The notes below the pieces were generated by a model. The model searched no databases. It was not told the origin of the DNA and worked only from the letters and a program-made list of their open reading frames with translations. Shown piece by piece: positions 26,734 to 36,590 of a stretch of 64,000 bases of DNA. This DNA is from an uncultured Acidimicrobiales bacterium. Its GTDB lineage: Bacteria; Actinomycetota; Acidimicrobiia; Acidimicrobiales; SZUA-35. The position numbers were made by a program, and so were the translations under genes. The DNA lies in contig CALAJV010000010.1 in NCBI GenBank assembly GCA_937922805.1, positions 62,001 through 126,000 of the forward strand, in the 5' to 3' direction. The number at the start of each line of letters is the position of its first letter. The stretch's first letter is position 1.

Positions 26734-28320
26734 ATGAACGGAAAAGCGGGTATGAAAAGCAAAGCTAGAACGAGCGCAATCGGGACACGTTACGGAGTTG
26801 CCTTGGTGGCAGCCGCTCTGTTGTTGGCTTCATGCGGTGGGGCGCAGCAAGCAGAAGTGACGGCGGAGCCAGCCAGTCAAGCAGACGTCGATGCTTTCGA
26901 CTCGGCTGAGCCAAACGACGATGCACAATCACTGGAACAATCTGGTGTTGATGCCGAGTTAGCAGATGACGGCGACGAACCGACCCAAGAACAAATAGCC
27001 AGTGGCGGCAGCCTTGGGGAAGATATCCAGATGCGACGATACACAGTTCCGTTTGTGCCCCCGATTGCCCTACCGGATGTATCGGTGCTGAGCGAAACTG
27101 GCTCGATCGTCGAAGCATCAGTTGGCGGTCTTGCCGCATCGAACTCCGGCCTCGACGTTGTCAGCGCCGAGTGTTTGGCCGAAGGGGGCGATCTCGTCTA
27201 CAACGGATCTGATGAGTCGGGTAGCATTTTCGATCTTGAAGCTGATGGTACCGGAACCTACGATTCGTTCGGTGGCGACGACGGCCTCGTCGATCTAACT
27301 ATCGAACCCGATGGGTCTGGCTCCTACAAATTGGTAGGCGGCGATGATGGAAACATCTCGATTCAAGTCGAGGCTGATGGATCGGGAAGTTACGAACACA
27401 TAGGCGGAAGCGATGGGGTCACTGACATCGTCGTCAACGCCGACGGCAGCGGTAAGTACAAACAGGTCGGTGGGCTGGGCGTCGTCGAAGTAACGCTGAA
27501 CGCTGACGGCTCTGGTCAGTACAAACAAACCGGTGGTAACAATCTCACCGACGACGTGGCTGGTGTTATCAACCTCGATGTCAACGCTGATGGCAGCGGT
27601 CTCTATAAGAAGATCGGTGGTATCGAAGGAGTCCTTGAAATCGAGAAGCGTTCTGACGGGTCGCTTCGATTTAAAGAGACCGGCGGATTATATGGCGTCA
27701 TCGAAATTGAAATTCGCCCTGATGGATCTGGACGCTTCGAACAGGTCGGTGGCCCAGATGGAAATATCGAGTTTACGGTTGATGAAAACGGCAACGGAAC
27801 CTACGAACAAATCGGAGGCCTGTCGGGCATCGTCAAGACAACGTTCGAGACCGAAATCGGTATTCTGGATCCGGCATTGCTGGTAGTCGGTCCGGAACCG
27901 ACCTTTGCTGTCGCTGACCAGTTTCCGTCGTTAGCGAAGCTGGCGCCGCTTAGTCCGCCGTGTGCGACAGTTATTCGTCTGGACGCCAACGTGCTGTTCG
28001 ACTTTGATTCGGATCAGCTGCGACCGGAGGCCGCTCCAGTAGTCGACCAAGTTGCCGCCGCTCTAGTTTCCAGTGGGGAATCGCTTGAAGTGCATGGCCA
28101 CACCGACTCAAAAGGCGACGACGCCTACAATTTAGATCTCTCGCAACGGCGAGCGGCGGCGTTTGCATCGGCGTTGGTATCCAAAGGGGTCTCTACCGAC
28201 ATTGAGACTACGGGGTACGGCGAGAGTCGACCGGTAGCGCCTAACGAAACAGCGGACGGATCTGACGATCCAGCAGGTCGTCAACTAAACCGGCGAATTG
28301 AGATCGTGATTCCTGAATAG
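26734..28320 (+). CDS. OmpA-domain lipoprotein with nine 22-residue repeats
   Basis: A 528-residue exported lipoprotein from the ATG at 26734, which has GGGAG 5-9 nt upstream (a TTG-started frame from 26665 adds no signal features). The signal peptide ends in lipobox LLASC with C34. An acidic low-complexity region (35-100) is followed by nine repeats (about 165-365) of the form hydrophobic strand, then ADGSGxYKxxGG. The C-terminal 120 residues are an OmpA-like peptidoglycan-binding domain (NVLFDFDSDQLRPEA; VHGHTDSKGDDAYNLDLSQRRA; GYGESRPVAPN; QLNRRIEIVI). So it is lipid-anchored at one end and peptidoglycan-bound at the other. It lies 74 bp after the kinase gene and is probably co-transcribed. 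Confidence 0.9.
   Translation: MNGKAGMKSKARTSAIGTRYGVALVAAALLLASCGGAQQAEVTAEPASQADVDAFDSAEPNDDAQSLEQSGVDAELADDGDEPTQEQIASGGSLGEDIQMRRYTVPFVPPIALPDVSVLSETGSIVEASVGGLAASNSGLDVVSAECLAEGGDLVYNGSDESGSIFDLEADGTGTYDSFGGDDGLVDLTIEPDGSGSYKLVGGDDGNISIQVEADGSGSYEHIGGSDGVTDIVVNADGSGKYKQVGGLGVVEVTLNADGSGQYKQTGGNNLTDDVAGVINLDVNADGSGLYKKIGGIEGVLEIEKRSDGSLRFKETGGLYGVIEIEIRPDGSGRFEQVGGPDGNIEFTVDENGNGTYEQIGGLSGIVKTTFETEIGILDPALLVVGPEPTFAVADQFPSLAKLAPLSPPCATVIRLDANVLFDFDSDQLRPEAAPVVDQVAAALVSSGESLEVHGHTDSKGDDAYNLDLSQRRAAAFASALVSKGVSTDIETTGYGESRPVAPNETADGSDDPAGRQLNRRIEIVIPE
27226..27828 (+). repeat. Nine tandem 66-bp coding repeats
   Basis: 603 bp encode nine units of about 22 residues with core DGSGxYKxxGG, each preceded by alternating hydrophobic residues (for example VINLDVNADGSGLYKKIGG). 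Unit 5 carries a six-residue insert. At DNA level the units have diverged considerably, so they are old. The pattern predicts a short beta-hairpin per unit and a stacked or solenoid fold. Confidence 0.9.
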
Positions 28321-28350
28321 CGGTCGCGACCACACGGCGATTGAATTTTT

Positions 28351-28388
28351 CAAGGGGAGGTTCGGCCGGTTGGCCTTGCCTCCCCTTG
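28351..28388. terminator. Hairpin after the OmpA lipoprotein gene
   Basis: CAAGGGGAGG (28351-28360) pairs perfectly with CCTCCCCTTG (28379-28388); the loop holds a second GGCC/GGCC pair. It sits 30 bp after the stop. No T-run follows on the plus strand, so factor-independent termination is not certain. Confidence 0.55.
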
Positions 28389-28459
28389 TCGTAAGGCCCG
28401 GCGCCAACACCGACGATCTCGATCATGCGTGGTCGGTAACATCGCAGTAGGCTCGAAAT

Positions 28460-29731
28460 ATGGAACCGCCGCTTGGGACCGAGTTTGAATCCGACTCAGT
28501 GGCAACCGTCGGTCACGTCAACAAAAAGGGTGGACCTCGTCTTGGGGTTTTAGCTGGCTCGGCGGGTTTGGCCATTGTGGTTGGGTTGGTGGCGTTCGGA
28601 GGCTGGTTTGGCGGGGGCTCCGAACAAGATGCTGCTACCGCAACCGAAATAACCCGGCCAGGGGCCACGGCCGACGAAACGCAACTCGATGGCGCTGATG
28701 CTGAGAGTGTCGACAGTTCTAGCTTAAGAACTAATGATGGTCGCACGGCGACGACCGAAGTGGGCCATTCAAGTGGGCATAGTGTCCGACAACCGTTGTT
28801 GAGCGTCCCGGTCACGATACGTCCGCAATTGCCGAGCGACGTTGAACTCGGTCTTCTGTTTTTGAGCGATAGTGTTCGTTCGTCCACGTTCCTACCGTTG
28901 AACGACCGAGAACCTCAAGACATTGCCGCTAACGGCAAATACCTGGCCGGGGCAGGGTCGAAGGTGGCACTTACAGGGTCGAACGGCATTGGCAAGGTTT
29001 TGTTCTCGTTGGATCTTGCCGCCGATCCGGTCGAGCAGGATCAACTCGTTGTTCGCAACGAATTTTCTTTCGATTCAGTTGATATCGAGAACGGCTATGC
29101 CAGCTTCATGGATCGAACCGCTTGGAATCAAGTCAACTACGACCTGAGTAACGGACGAGAGCTAAGTCGGTCGCCGGTTCCGGCTGGGCTTAGCTATCAG
29201 GTCGCGATCGGTCCTGGAAGCGAACTTCGAAACGGTGAGCAAGGTGGCGTGTATTGGCGTCGACCTACTGGAATGTTCTCAAAGTTCCATGAAGGCGCCG
29301 TAGTGGTAAGCGATCAAAACACTCTGCTAATTAGAACATGCGATGAATCTGTTGCCTGCACTGACGATTGGTATGATCGGCGGACATTTCAACCGTTGCA
29401 ATATCCGCCATTGGTTGATGAAGAGTTGCTCCGATTAACTGGAGAGCGGTGGGCGGTCGCTCCCACTAGCGTTCGTGACATCACCACCGGCAAGAATCTC
29501 AACGTCACCTCGGAACTCGCCCCAAGTGCCGGTGCTAGTCCTGATGGGCGCTGGGTCGCCGTGTTCGACAGCGCCGACAAAGATGTGGTCAAACTGTTCG
29601 ACACCGCACCCTACGATCAGTACGTCGGACTCGGCCCCGAGCCGAGTCAACTAGAACCGGTTGTCTACACAGTTAACTTGGGCGCCAACTACTGGTCTGA
29701 CCGCATCGCAGTGGTAGATCTGGCTGGGTGA
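28460..29731 (+). CDS. Membrane-anchored extracytoplasmic protein, unknown function
   Basis: A 423-residue protein with a short basic cytoplasmic start, one transmembrane helix (about 27-50) and an outer domain of about 370 residues. A Thr/Ala/acidic linker (52-105) leads to a domain of repeated short strands (for example LTGERWAVAPTSVRDITTGKNL; GASPDGRWVAVFDSADKD), which resemble beta-propeller blades. I do not recognise a family. The ATG at 28460 follows TAGGCT by 6 nt, giving it its own probable promoter. It is the last gene of the cassette separating rimI and tsaD. Confidence 0.8.
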   Translation: MEPPLGTEFESDSVATVGHVNKKGGPRLGVLAGSAGLAIVVGLVAFGGWFGGGSEQDAATATEITRPGATADETQLDGADAESVDSSSLRTNDGRTATTEVGHSSGHSVRQPLLSVPVTIRPQLPSDVELGLLFLSDSVRSSTFLPLNDREPQDIAANGKYLAGAGSKVALTGSNGIGKVLFSLDLAADPVEQDQLVVRNEFSFDSVDIENGYASFMDRTAWNQVNYDLSNGRELSRSPVPAGLSYQVAIGPGSELRNGEQGGVYWRRPTGMFSKFHEGAVVVSDQNTLLIRTCDESVACTDDWYDRRTFQPLQYPPLVDEELLRLTGERWAVAPTSVRDITTGKNLNVTSELAPSAGASPDGRWVAVFDSADKDVVKLFDTAPYDQYVGLGPEPSQLEPVVYTVNLGANYWSDRIAVVDLAG

Positions 29732-29831
29732 GTCTAGGCGAGTAGCCGCTAAGCCCGTTGGTGCTAGACCAATATCGGGCCCAGGCATTCAGGGCGAGTC
29801 GGTTTTAGTTTGGTGAACTTACACTGGCAAG

Positions 29832-30893
29832 GTGCCAGAATCCAAGGTCTTCATGGCCATCGAAACGAGCTGCGACGAAACCTCTGTCGCCATAGTTCGA
29901 GGAGCCCCATTCGGAACCAACGGTTCAACCGGAACCGAAGTGCTGTCCAACGTGGTGTCTAGCCAAATCGACCTGCACGCCGGGTTCGGCGGTGTCGTGC
30001 CCGAAGTAGCCAGCCGTGCTCATCTTGAAGTTCTTGAATCAGTCATCGCCAGCGCAATAGACAAGGCTGGCGTCAAAAGCGAAGACATCGATGGTGTCGC
30101 CGCTACCCACGGGCCCGGCCTAATCGGCGCCCTGTTAATTGGCGTTAGCGCCGCTAAGGCCATGGCTTTGGCCTGGGATGTGCCATACGTTGGCGTCAAT
30201 CACATGGAAGGGCACCTTTTCGCCACATTTCTAGAGAAGCCCGATGTGGCGCTGCCGGTCGTCGTTCTGCTGGTCTCAGGTGGGCACACCATGATCGTGG
30301 AAGTACGCAGGCCGGGAACGTACCGCTATCTCGGCTCCACTATCGATGACGCAGCCGGAGAAGCCTTTGACAAAGTGGCCCGCTACCTTGGCCTTGGCTA
30401 CCCGGGTGGACCAATCATCGACAAACTAGCGAACCAAGGGAACAGGAACGCCATCAAGTTTCCTCGCGCTCTTCAAGGGCGAGAGGAGAACAACACCAAA
30501 GGAGGACGTTTTGACTTCTCCTTTAGTGGAGTGAAAACCGCGGTAGTGAACTACGTCCGCCGTCACCCTGACGTGAGCAACGAAGATGTGGCCGCCAGCT
30601 TTCAAGAAGCAGTAGTAGACGTGTTGGTAGAAAAAACAATCGCGGCCGCCATCAAAGTGGGTGCGGCCACGGTCTGCATCGGGGGAGGGGTAGCGGCAAA
30701 CTCTCGATTGCGGGAACGCATCAGCGATGCCGCCGCTGATGCTGGGCTTGAGTGCCTAATCCCGTCGACCGAATATTGCACCGACAACGCAGCCATGATC
30801 GCAGCAGCGGGGTTGTGGCGGCTCGAACACGATGGCCCCAGTGCGATGGACGCTGGCGCTGAACCATCACTGAAGCTACCGACGTTTGGCTAA
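29832..30893 (+). CDS. tsaD: tRNA N6-adenosine threonylcarbamoyltransferase TsaD
   Basis: The catalytic subunit that transfers the threonylcarbamoyl group to A37 of ANN-decoding tRNAs. At 353 residues it has AIETSCDETSVAIV at the start, the metal-binding histidines in NHMEGHLFA, VSGGHTMIV and CTDNAAMIA near the end with its conserved Asp. All catalytic elements are intact. The start is taken as the GTG at 29832, 6 nt after TACACT; an ATG at 29853 (MAIETSCDE) is an alternative. It is separated from tsaE-tsaB-rimI by the envelope cassette and appears to have its own promoter. Confidence 0.97.
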   Translation: MPESKVFMAIETSCDETSVAIVRGAPFGTNGSTGTEVLSNVVSSQIDLHAGFGGVVPEVASRAHLEVLESVIASAIDKAGVKSEDIDGVAATHGPGLIGALLIGVSAAKAMALAWDVPYVGVNHMEGHLFATFLEKPDVALPVVVLLVSGGHTMIVEVRRPGTYRYLGSTIDDAAGEAFDKVARYLGLGYPGGPIIDKLANQGNRNAIKFPRALQGREENNTKGGRFDFSFSGVKTAVVNYVRRHPDVSNEDVAASFQEAVVDVLVEKTIAAAIKVGAATVCIGGGVAANSRLRERISDAAADAGLECLIPSTEYCTDNAAMIAAAGLWRLEHDGPSAMDAGAEPSLKLPTFG

Positions 30894-30920
30894 CCACTCA
30901 CTGGTTGAGGTAAGCGCCCA

Positions 30921-31190
30921 TTAGTTATTGAACCGCTTGGCTGAGCGAGCTTTGGCCTTAGCCGCTTCTGCTTCTCGATTTTTGGGCGGCGATGCTGCGG
31001 TTAAGTGGTTCAGTAGATGCTGAGTGGCTTCAGCTACCGCTTCCACCGCAGCGTCGAACGCATCAGTATTGGCTTTCGATGGTTGTCGGGAGCCGCTCAC
31101 CTTTCGAACGTATTGCAGGGCGGCCGCTTCAATTTCGTCGGTGGTCGCTGGCGGTTCGTAATTGTGAAGAGTACGGATGTTTCTGCACAT
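30921..31190 (-). CDS. DUF2277 family protein
   Basis: An 89-residue protein starting MCRNIRTLHNYEPPATTDEI, the signature of the DUF2277 family found in actinobacteria and proteobacteria. It is short, helical and cytoplasmic with a Lys/Arg/Ala-rich C terminus. No function is established for the family. The ATG lies 6 nt downstream of a TACTAT box (31197-31202, minus strand), a near-consensus -10. Confidence 0.9.
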   Translation of the reverse strand: MCRNIRTLHNYEPPATTDEIEAAALQYVRKVSGSRQPSKANTDAFDAAVEAVAEATQHLLNHLTAASPPKNREAEAAKAKARSAKRFNN

Positions 31191-31215
31191 CTTCCAATAG
31201 TAGGCGCTGTTTGTT

Positions 31216-31938
31216 CTAACTGAGGGCCGTAACCAGCTGTTGTAGATCGACTAAGCGAGAGTGCTCATAGTGGGCGTGGTGTTCGAACGGGTCGAGCTGC
31301 GCCACTTGCATGCCAGCGTTGAGCGCTCCAACGACATCAGCATGAACGGTGTCCCCGATATAGAGAACCTTGGCTGGATCAAGCCCGAGTGCAGTTAGAG
31401 CTGGTTGAAAGATGGCCGGGTCAGGTTTAGAAACTCCTTCTAGGGTGCTATCGACGATGGCCGCTACCTCCGGCAGATCGCCGACTCCGACTTGGCAAAC
31501 CCCAAAATCGCTCATTTGCTCGGGGGCGCTTCCATCGTTGTTGCTGACGACCGCCAACGGGATTCCAGTTTTGGCCAGTTGATGAAACGATGCGACGTTT
31601 TTTTCGTGAACCCAATCCCAACGAGTTCGCATCGCCACCCGCAGTTGGTGCCGGCTGTGTTCTGGAACCTGAAGAACTTGGGCGTACGCCTGATCGTAGA
31701 CGGCCCAGAAATCTGGATTGGACTCTTCGGTCGGCCGCTTAGCGTCGCTCAACGCACATACTCCAGCGTGATGGGCGATCCGGTAGCTGACAACGTCATC
31801 AGGCAGCGGTAATCCGAGCTCGGTAAGTTTTGCCTGTACCGGCTGGTATCGCGGGTAGGTAAACACGCCGCCAATATCGAAAACTACCGCCTCCGTAGTT
31901 GAAGGATCGAAGGTCGGACCAGAAATTTGGATCGTCAT
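31216..31938 (-). CDS. HAD-superfamily hydrolase
   Basis: A 240-residue HAD-like phosphatase. The nucleophile motif appears as VFDIGGVFTYPRY: the first Asp is present, but the second acid of the usual DxD is replaced by Gly, as in epoxide-hydrolase-like/phosphatase subgroups. Motif II is AVVSNND, motif III lysine in KPDPAIFQ and motif IV GDTVHADVVGA. The start is uncertain: ATG at 31938 (MTIQISG) is preferred, with GATACT 6 nt upstream; ATG 31956 and TTG 31968 are in frame. The substrate is unknown. Confidence 0.85.
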   Translation of the reverse strand: MTIQISGPTFDPSTTEAVVFDIGGVFTYPRYQPVQAKLTELGLPLPDDVVSYRIAHHAGVCALSDAKRPTEESNPDFWAVYDQAYAQVLQVPEHSRHQLRVAMRTRWDWVHEKNVASFHQLAKTGIPLAVVSNNDGSAPEQMSDFGVCQVGVGDLPEVAAIVDSTLEGVSKPDPAIFQPALTALGLDPAKVLYIGDTVHADVVGALNAGMQVAQLDPFEHHAHYEHSRLVDLQQLVTALS

Positions 31939-32004
31939 GACGTGAGTATCGCACATGATTGATGTCAATCACGGAGGTGGAAACCGGTAGACTCAGACGA
32001 AGCT

Positions 32005-32730
32005 ATGTCTGATTGGAACACCAGCGGCCCGGCAGGCTCAGCTGCGGGCCCGCCATCGTTGAGCGACAGCCCAGAGGCTTCATTCAGCAACGAACCGATC
32101 GATCCGATCAACCTTCCAAACCTGGCTGACCAGACGTTCGAAAACGTTCACCCCAATCACCTCAAGGTCCGTTGGATTGGCGACTTCATTTTTGCCGCCA
32201 TCGTGGTTCTTGTCGCCAGCTCGATTTTGACCATGACCGACGCCCCTCGGTGGATTCCGGTCGCTGCGGCCGGGGTGTTGTTGGTGCTGACGGCGTTAGC
32301 CGCGCTAATTCAAAAATTCGAGGTCGACAAGCTCGGCTACCTGGTTCGAGAGCGCGACTTTTCGTACCGGCAGGGAGTGATCTTTACCAGTGTGAACACC
32401 ATGCCGTACGCCAGAGTTCAGCACGTTTCGATCGACCGAGGACCAGTTGAACGGATGTTTGGCCTGGCCACGCTCACCATGAAGTCAGCTGGCGGTGATG
32501 TCGTGGTTGGAGGGTTGCCGCCCGATGTTGCCGATCGGCTAAAGGCTCTGGTGGTCGACCGATCGGGCGCTTCGGCCGACAACGAGATGGCGTTCGGCGA
32601 CGGATCGTCCGGCCCGGCCGATGAACTGCCCAACGCCGAAGGAGTAGGCGGCAACGCGTCGTGGCCTGCGCCTCTTGATGCCAAGCCGGTAGTAATGCCA
32701 CCACCCCCAGCCCGACCTGATGGCACCTGA
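32005..32730 (+). CDS. Bacterial PH-domain membrane protein (YdbS-like)
   Basis: A 241-residue protein with a Pro/Ser-rich N terminus, two transmembrane helices (about 57-77 and 84-101) and a bacterial PH domain (bPH2/DUF304; GYLVRERDFSYRQGVIFTSVNTMPYARVQHVSIDRGPVERMFGLATL). It overlaps the next gene, a larger paralogue, by 11 bp. This mirrors the Bacillus ydbS-ydbT pair. The last 50 residues are an acidic, Pro-rich tail. The role of the family is not firmly known; Bacillus members are linked to envelope stress. Confidence 0.85.
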   Translation: MSDWNTSGPAGSAAGPPSLSDSPEASFSNEPIDPINLPNLADQTFENVHPNHLKVRWIGDFIFAAIVVLVASSILTMTDAPRWIPVAAAGVLLVLTALAALIQKFEVDKLGYLVRERDFSYRQGVIFTSVNTMPYARVQHVSIDRGPVERMFGLATLTMKSAGGDVVVGGLPPDVADRLKALVVDRSGASADNEMAFGDGSSGPADELPNAEGVGGNASWPAPLDAKPVVMPPPPARPDGT

Positions 32731-34240
32731 TACAACTGCCGATCGGCAGATTCTGTCAGAGCCATCGCGTCAATCGCCACTGGCGCTGGTATTCATCGCT
32801 TGGCGATTTTTCCGACAGTTTCAGACAATCGGAATTGGAGCGGTCGTTCTCCTATTCACCGGACGGTTGTCCGGCCCACTACTGGCGGCTGCTATCGCCT
32901 TAGCCGGGATTGCCCTGGTTTTCAGTGTTTTGGCCTGGTGGCGTTACGTGTTCCAAGTGGAAGGCGACGAGCTGGTCGTTTCCAAAGGTCTCCTTGCCGT
33001 GGAGCGGCTCAGCATCCCACTAAATCGAGTTCAAAGCGCGTCGATCGAGCAGAAGTTTCTGCACCGTCCGGTCGGACTGGTAAGCGTTGCCATCGATACT
33101 GCTGGATCGTCCGATGCGGAGTTTGAAATCGATGCAATTCCTCGAGCAAAAGCAGAAGCACTGCAGCGGCTGGTTTCAATTAGTTCCCAAGCAAGTTCGA
33201 CGGCTCGGAGTGATGGGGGCGCCGATGGAGCCGCAACGGGTGGTTCAGTTAGCGGTCCGGCTGATTCCCCCCATACCGGCTCCGCAGCTGAGGAAGTTGT
33301 GCTTCAGCGAACGTGGAAAGATCTAGTCCGGATCGGGCTGGCCCGATGGCCTTGGGCCGGGTTTATTGCTTTCGTGCCGTTAGTTACCGTGGCCGACGAT
33401 TTGTTCGACTTTGTCGAGGTTGACTTTGATGAACAGAACTTGCCGGTAGAGCCTCGCCTCGAACCGGGATTCTTCCTACAAGTAGCGGCTGCTCTCCTAG
33501 CGGTTACCGCGTTGGGTGCAGCGCTACAGGTCGGTCGTCAATTTCTGTCCAACTGGAATCTAACGCTGTCGCTGACCGGCAACGGTCTGCGGCGAACGGC
33601 CGGACTTTTCAACAAAACCAGTAGAGCCAGCAGTCTTACCAGAATCCAGTCTTTGAAGATTCACCAATCGGTGCTGCATCGGCTATTTGGGATCCGCAAG
33701 GTCCAGCTTTCAACGATTGGTGACGGTGATCTGCAAATTCCTGGTTCTCGCGGTGAAGAGATCACACGCCTTCGCCAGCTCGCCTTCAGCTCGTCAAAGG
33801 AACCAGCGCTGGATCGGCCAGTTTCTGCCATAATGATCCTCAGAGAAGTGCGACTTGTTTCTCTGTTGGTACTCGGTGGTTTAGTTGGCCTGGTAGTTGC
33901 TGACGCTCCACGGTGGTGGTGGTTCATCGTGTTGGTCATACCAATCCAAACGGCAGCGTCGTACCGAAAGTGGAGAAAACGCCGATGGAGTTACTCGCCG
34001 GGAAGAATGGCAGAGTTTCAGAGTTTTCTAAACGTCGACAGCACCGAAATTCAGCCGTTCAAGGCCCAGACGGTATCGATTGAGCAGAGTATCTTTGAGC
34101 GTCGTCGCGGCTTAGCCACGATTACGGTAAGGCTAGCCGAGGGGCGTTTGTCGATTCCGCTCATTGATGAGCGAGAAGCCTGTCGGATCCGAGACTCGAT
34201 CCTGTATCAGGCTGAAACAGACCCTCGGGCATGGATGTAG
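32720..34240 (+). CDS. Multi-PH-domain membrane protein (YdbT-like)
   Basis: A 506-residue membrane protein with three bPH2 domains interleaved with helix pairs. Domain 1 at about 75-150 has GDELVVSKGLLAVERLSIPLNRVQSASIEQKFLHRPVGL; domain 2 at about 290-370 has GLRRTAGLFNKTSRASSLTRIQSLKIHQSVLHRLFGI; domain 3 begins near 415 with EIQPFKAQTVSIEQSIFERRRGLATI. The repeated S-I-x-Q/H-S/K-x(3)-R element marks each. Helices lie near 27-70, 205-270 and 375-405. It is co-translated with its smaller partner. Confidence 0.86.
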   Translation: MAPDTTADRQILSEPSRQSPLALVFIAWRFFRQFQTIGIGAVVLLFTGRLSGPLLAAAIALAGIALVFSVLAWWRYVFQVEGDELVVSKGLLAVERLSIPLNRVQSASIEQKFLHRPVGLVSVAIDTAGSSDAEFEIDAIPRAKAEALQRLVSISSQASSTARSDGGADGAATGGSVSGPADSPHTGSAAEEVVLQRTWKDLVRIGLARWPWAGFIAFVPLVTVADDLFDFVEVDFDEQNLPVEPRLEPGFFLQVAAALLAVTALGAALQVGRQFLSNWNLTLSLTGNGLRRTAGLFNKTSRASSLTRIQSLKIHQSVLHRLFGIRKVQLSTIGDGDLQIPGSRGEEITRLRQLAFSSSKEPALDRPVSAIMILREVRLVSLLVLGGLVGLVVADAPRWWWFIVLVIPIQTAASYRKWRKRRWSYSPGRMAEFQSFLNVDSTEIQPFKAQTVSIEQSIFERRRGLATITVRLAEGRLSIPLIDEREACRIRDSILYQAETDPRAWM

Positions 34241-34311
34241 CTGCATCAACCCCCATTTTGGTCGAAAATTCTGATCAATCGGGTTGGCGGATTCACTCTC
34301 CGGCCATAGCA

Positions 34312-34338
34312 TTAGCACTCGTCCAATGAGAGTGCTAA
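34312..34338 (+). promoter_or_regulatory. CIRCE operator (HrcA binding site)
   Basis: TTAGCACTC, nine bases, then GAGTGCTAA: a perfect match to the CIRCE inverted repeat, 22 bp before the groES start. It predicts repression by HrcA and heat-shock induction of groES-groEL. hrcA itself is not in the window. Confidence 0.97.
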
Positions 34339-34360
34339 CGCCCAAACGGAGCAAATTTGC

Positions 34361-34648
34361 ATGAACCTTCAACCACTTGATGACCGAATTGTGGTCAAAC
34401 CAGATGACGCCGAAGCCACCACGGCAAGCGGCCTAGTTATCCCCGATACAGCCAAGGAAAAGCCTCAACAGGGCCAGGTTGTCGCAGTCGGAACCGGTCG
34501 CCGGTCCGAATCAGGCGACCTTATTCCTATGGATGTCAGCAGCGGTGACACCGTTGTTTACTCCAAGTATGGGGGCACCGAAATCACCATCGAGGGTGAC
34601 GATCTTCTGATCTTGTCAGCTCGTGACGTTCTAGCGATTGTGAAGTGA
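34361..34648 (+). CDS. groES: Co-chaperonin GroES
   Basis: The 95-residue GroES lid of the chaperonin. [18 protein letters not shown], the mobile loop [18 protein letters not shown] that contacts GroEL, and the C-terminal [12 protein letters not shown] are all standard. It is the first gene under the CIRCE operator and is followed by groEL after 6 bp. Confidence 0.98.
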   Translation: MNLQPLDDRIVVKPDDAEATTASGLVIPDTAKEKPQQGQVVAVGTGRRSESGDLIPMDVSSGDTVVYSKYGGTEITIEGDDLLILSARDVLAIVK

Positions 34649-36289
<1,641 letters not shown>

Positions 36290-36346
36290 TTCTCGCTGAA
36301 TCACGGGGCGGCTGATTGTGCTCCGTAGTTTGGCAAAGAGAACTTG

Positions 36347-36381
36347 AAAGGGGCCGGAGCTTAACTGCTCCGGCCCCTTTT
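36347..36381 (+). terminator. groESL intrinsic terminator
   Basis: AAAGGGGCCGGAGC (36347-36360), a 6-nt loop, then the complementary arm GCTCCGGCCCCTTTT ending in a T-run: a 14-bp GC-rich stem with a U tail, the textbook factor-independent form. Confidence 0.95.
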
Positions 36382-36510
36382 AGTTTTGGGCTTCGGCAAT
36401 CGGAGCGGACCGCGATACCTACGCCCACGTAGGGCCTTCGCCCCATTGGGTCTAGACACTTGGTCCTACAGCGACCCAGGGCTCATGACCCTGTTGATCC
36501 TCTTTTCATG

Positions 36511-36561
36511 GGTCATCGGAGCGACTTTGCTTTAGAGAATTTTTCTCATCGACGAAGATCG
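36511..36561 (+). promoter_or_regulatory. Conserved 51-bp upstream element, copy A
   Basis: This segment matches 38887-38937 at 47 of 51 positions, while sequence on both sides has largely diverged. It starts GGTCATCGGAGCGACTTTGC and ends GACGAAGATCG, 29 bp before the surface-protein start. Inside it, GAGAA-TTT-TTCTC can form a small hairpin. It is either a shared promoter plus 5' end or an RNA element; it matches no riboswitch I know. Confidence 0.75.
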
Positions 36562-36590
36562 TCTTGTCGCCCAACCTAAGGAACTGATCA

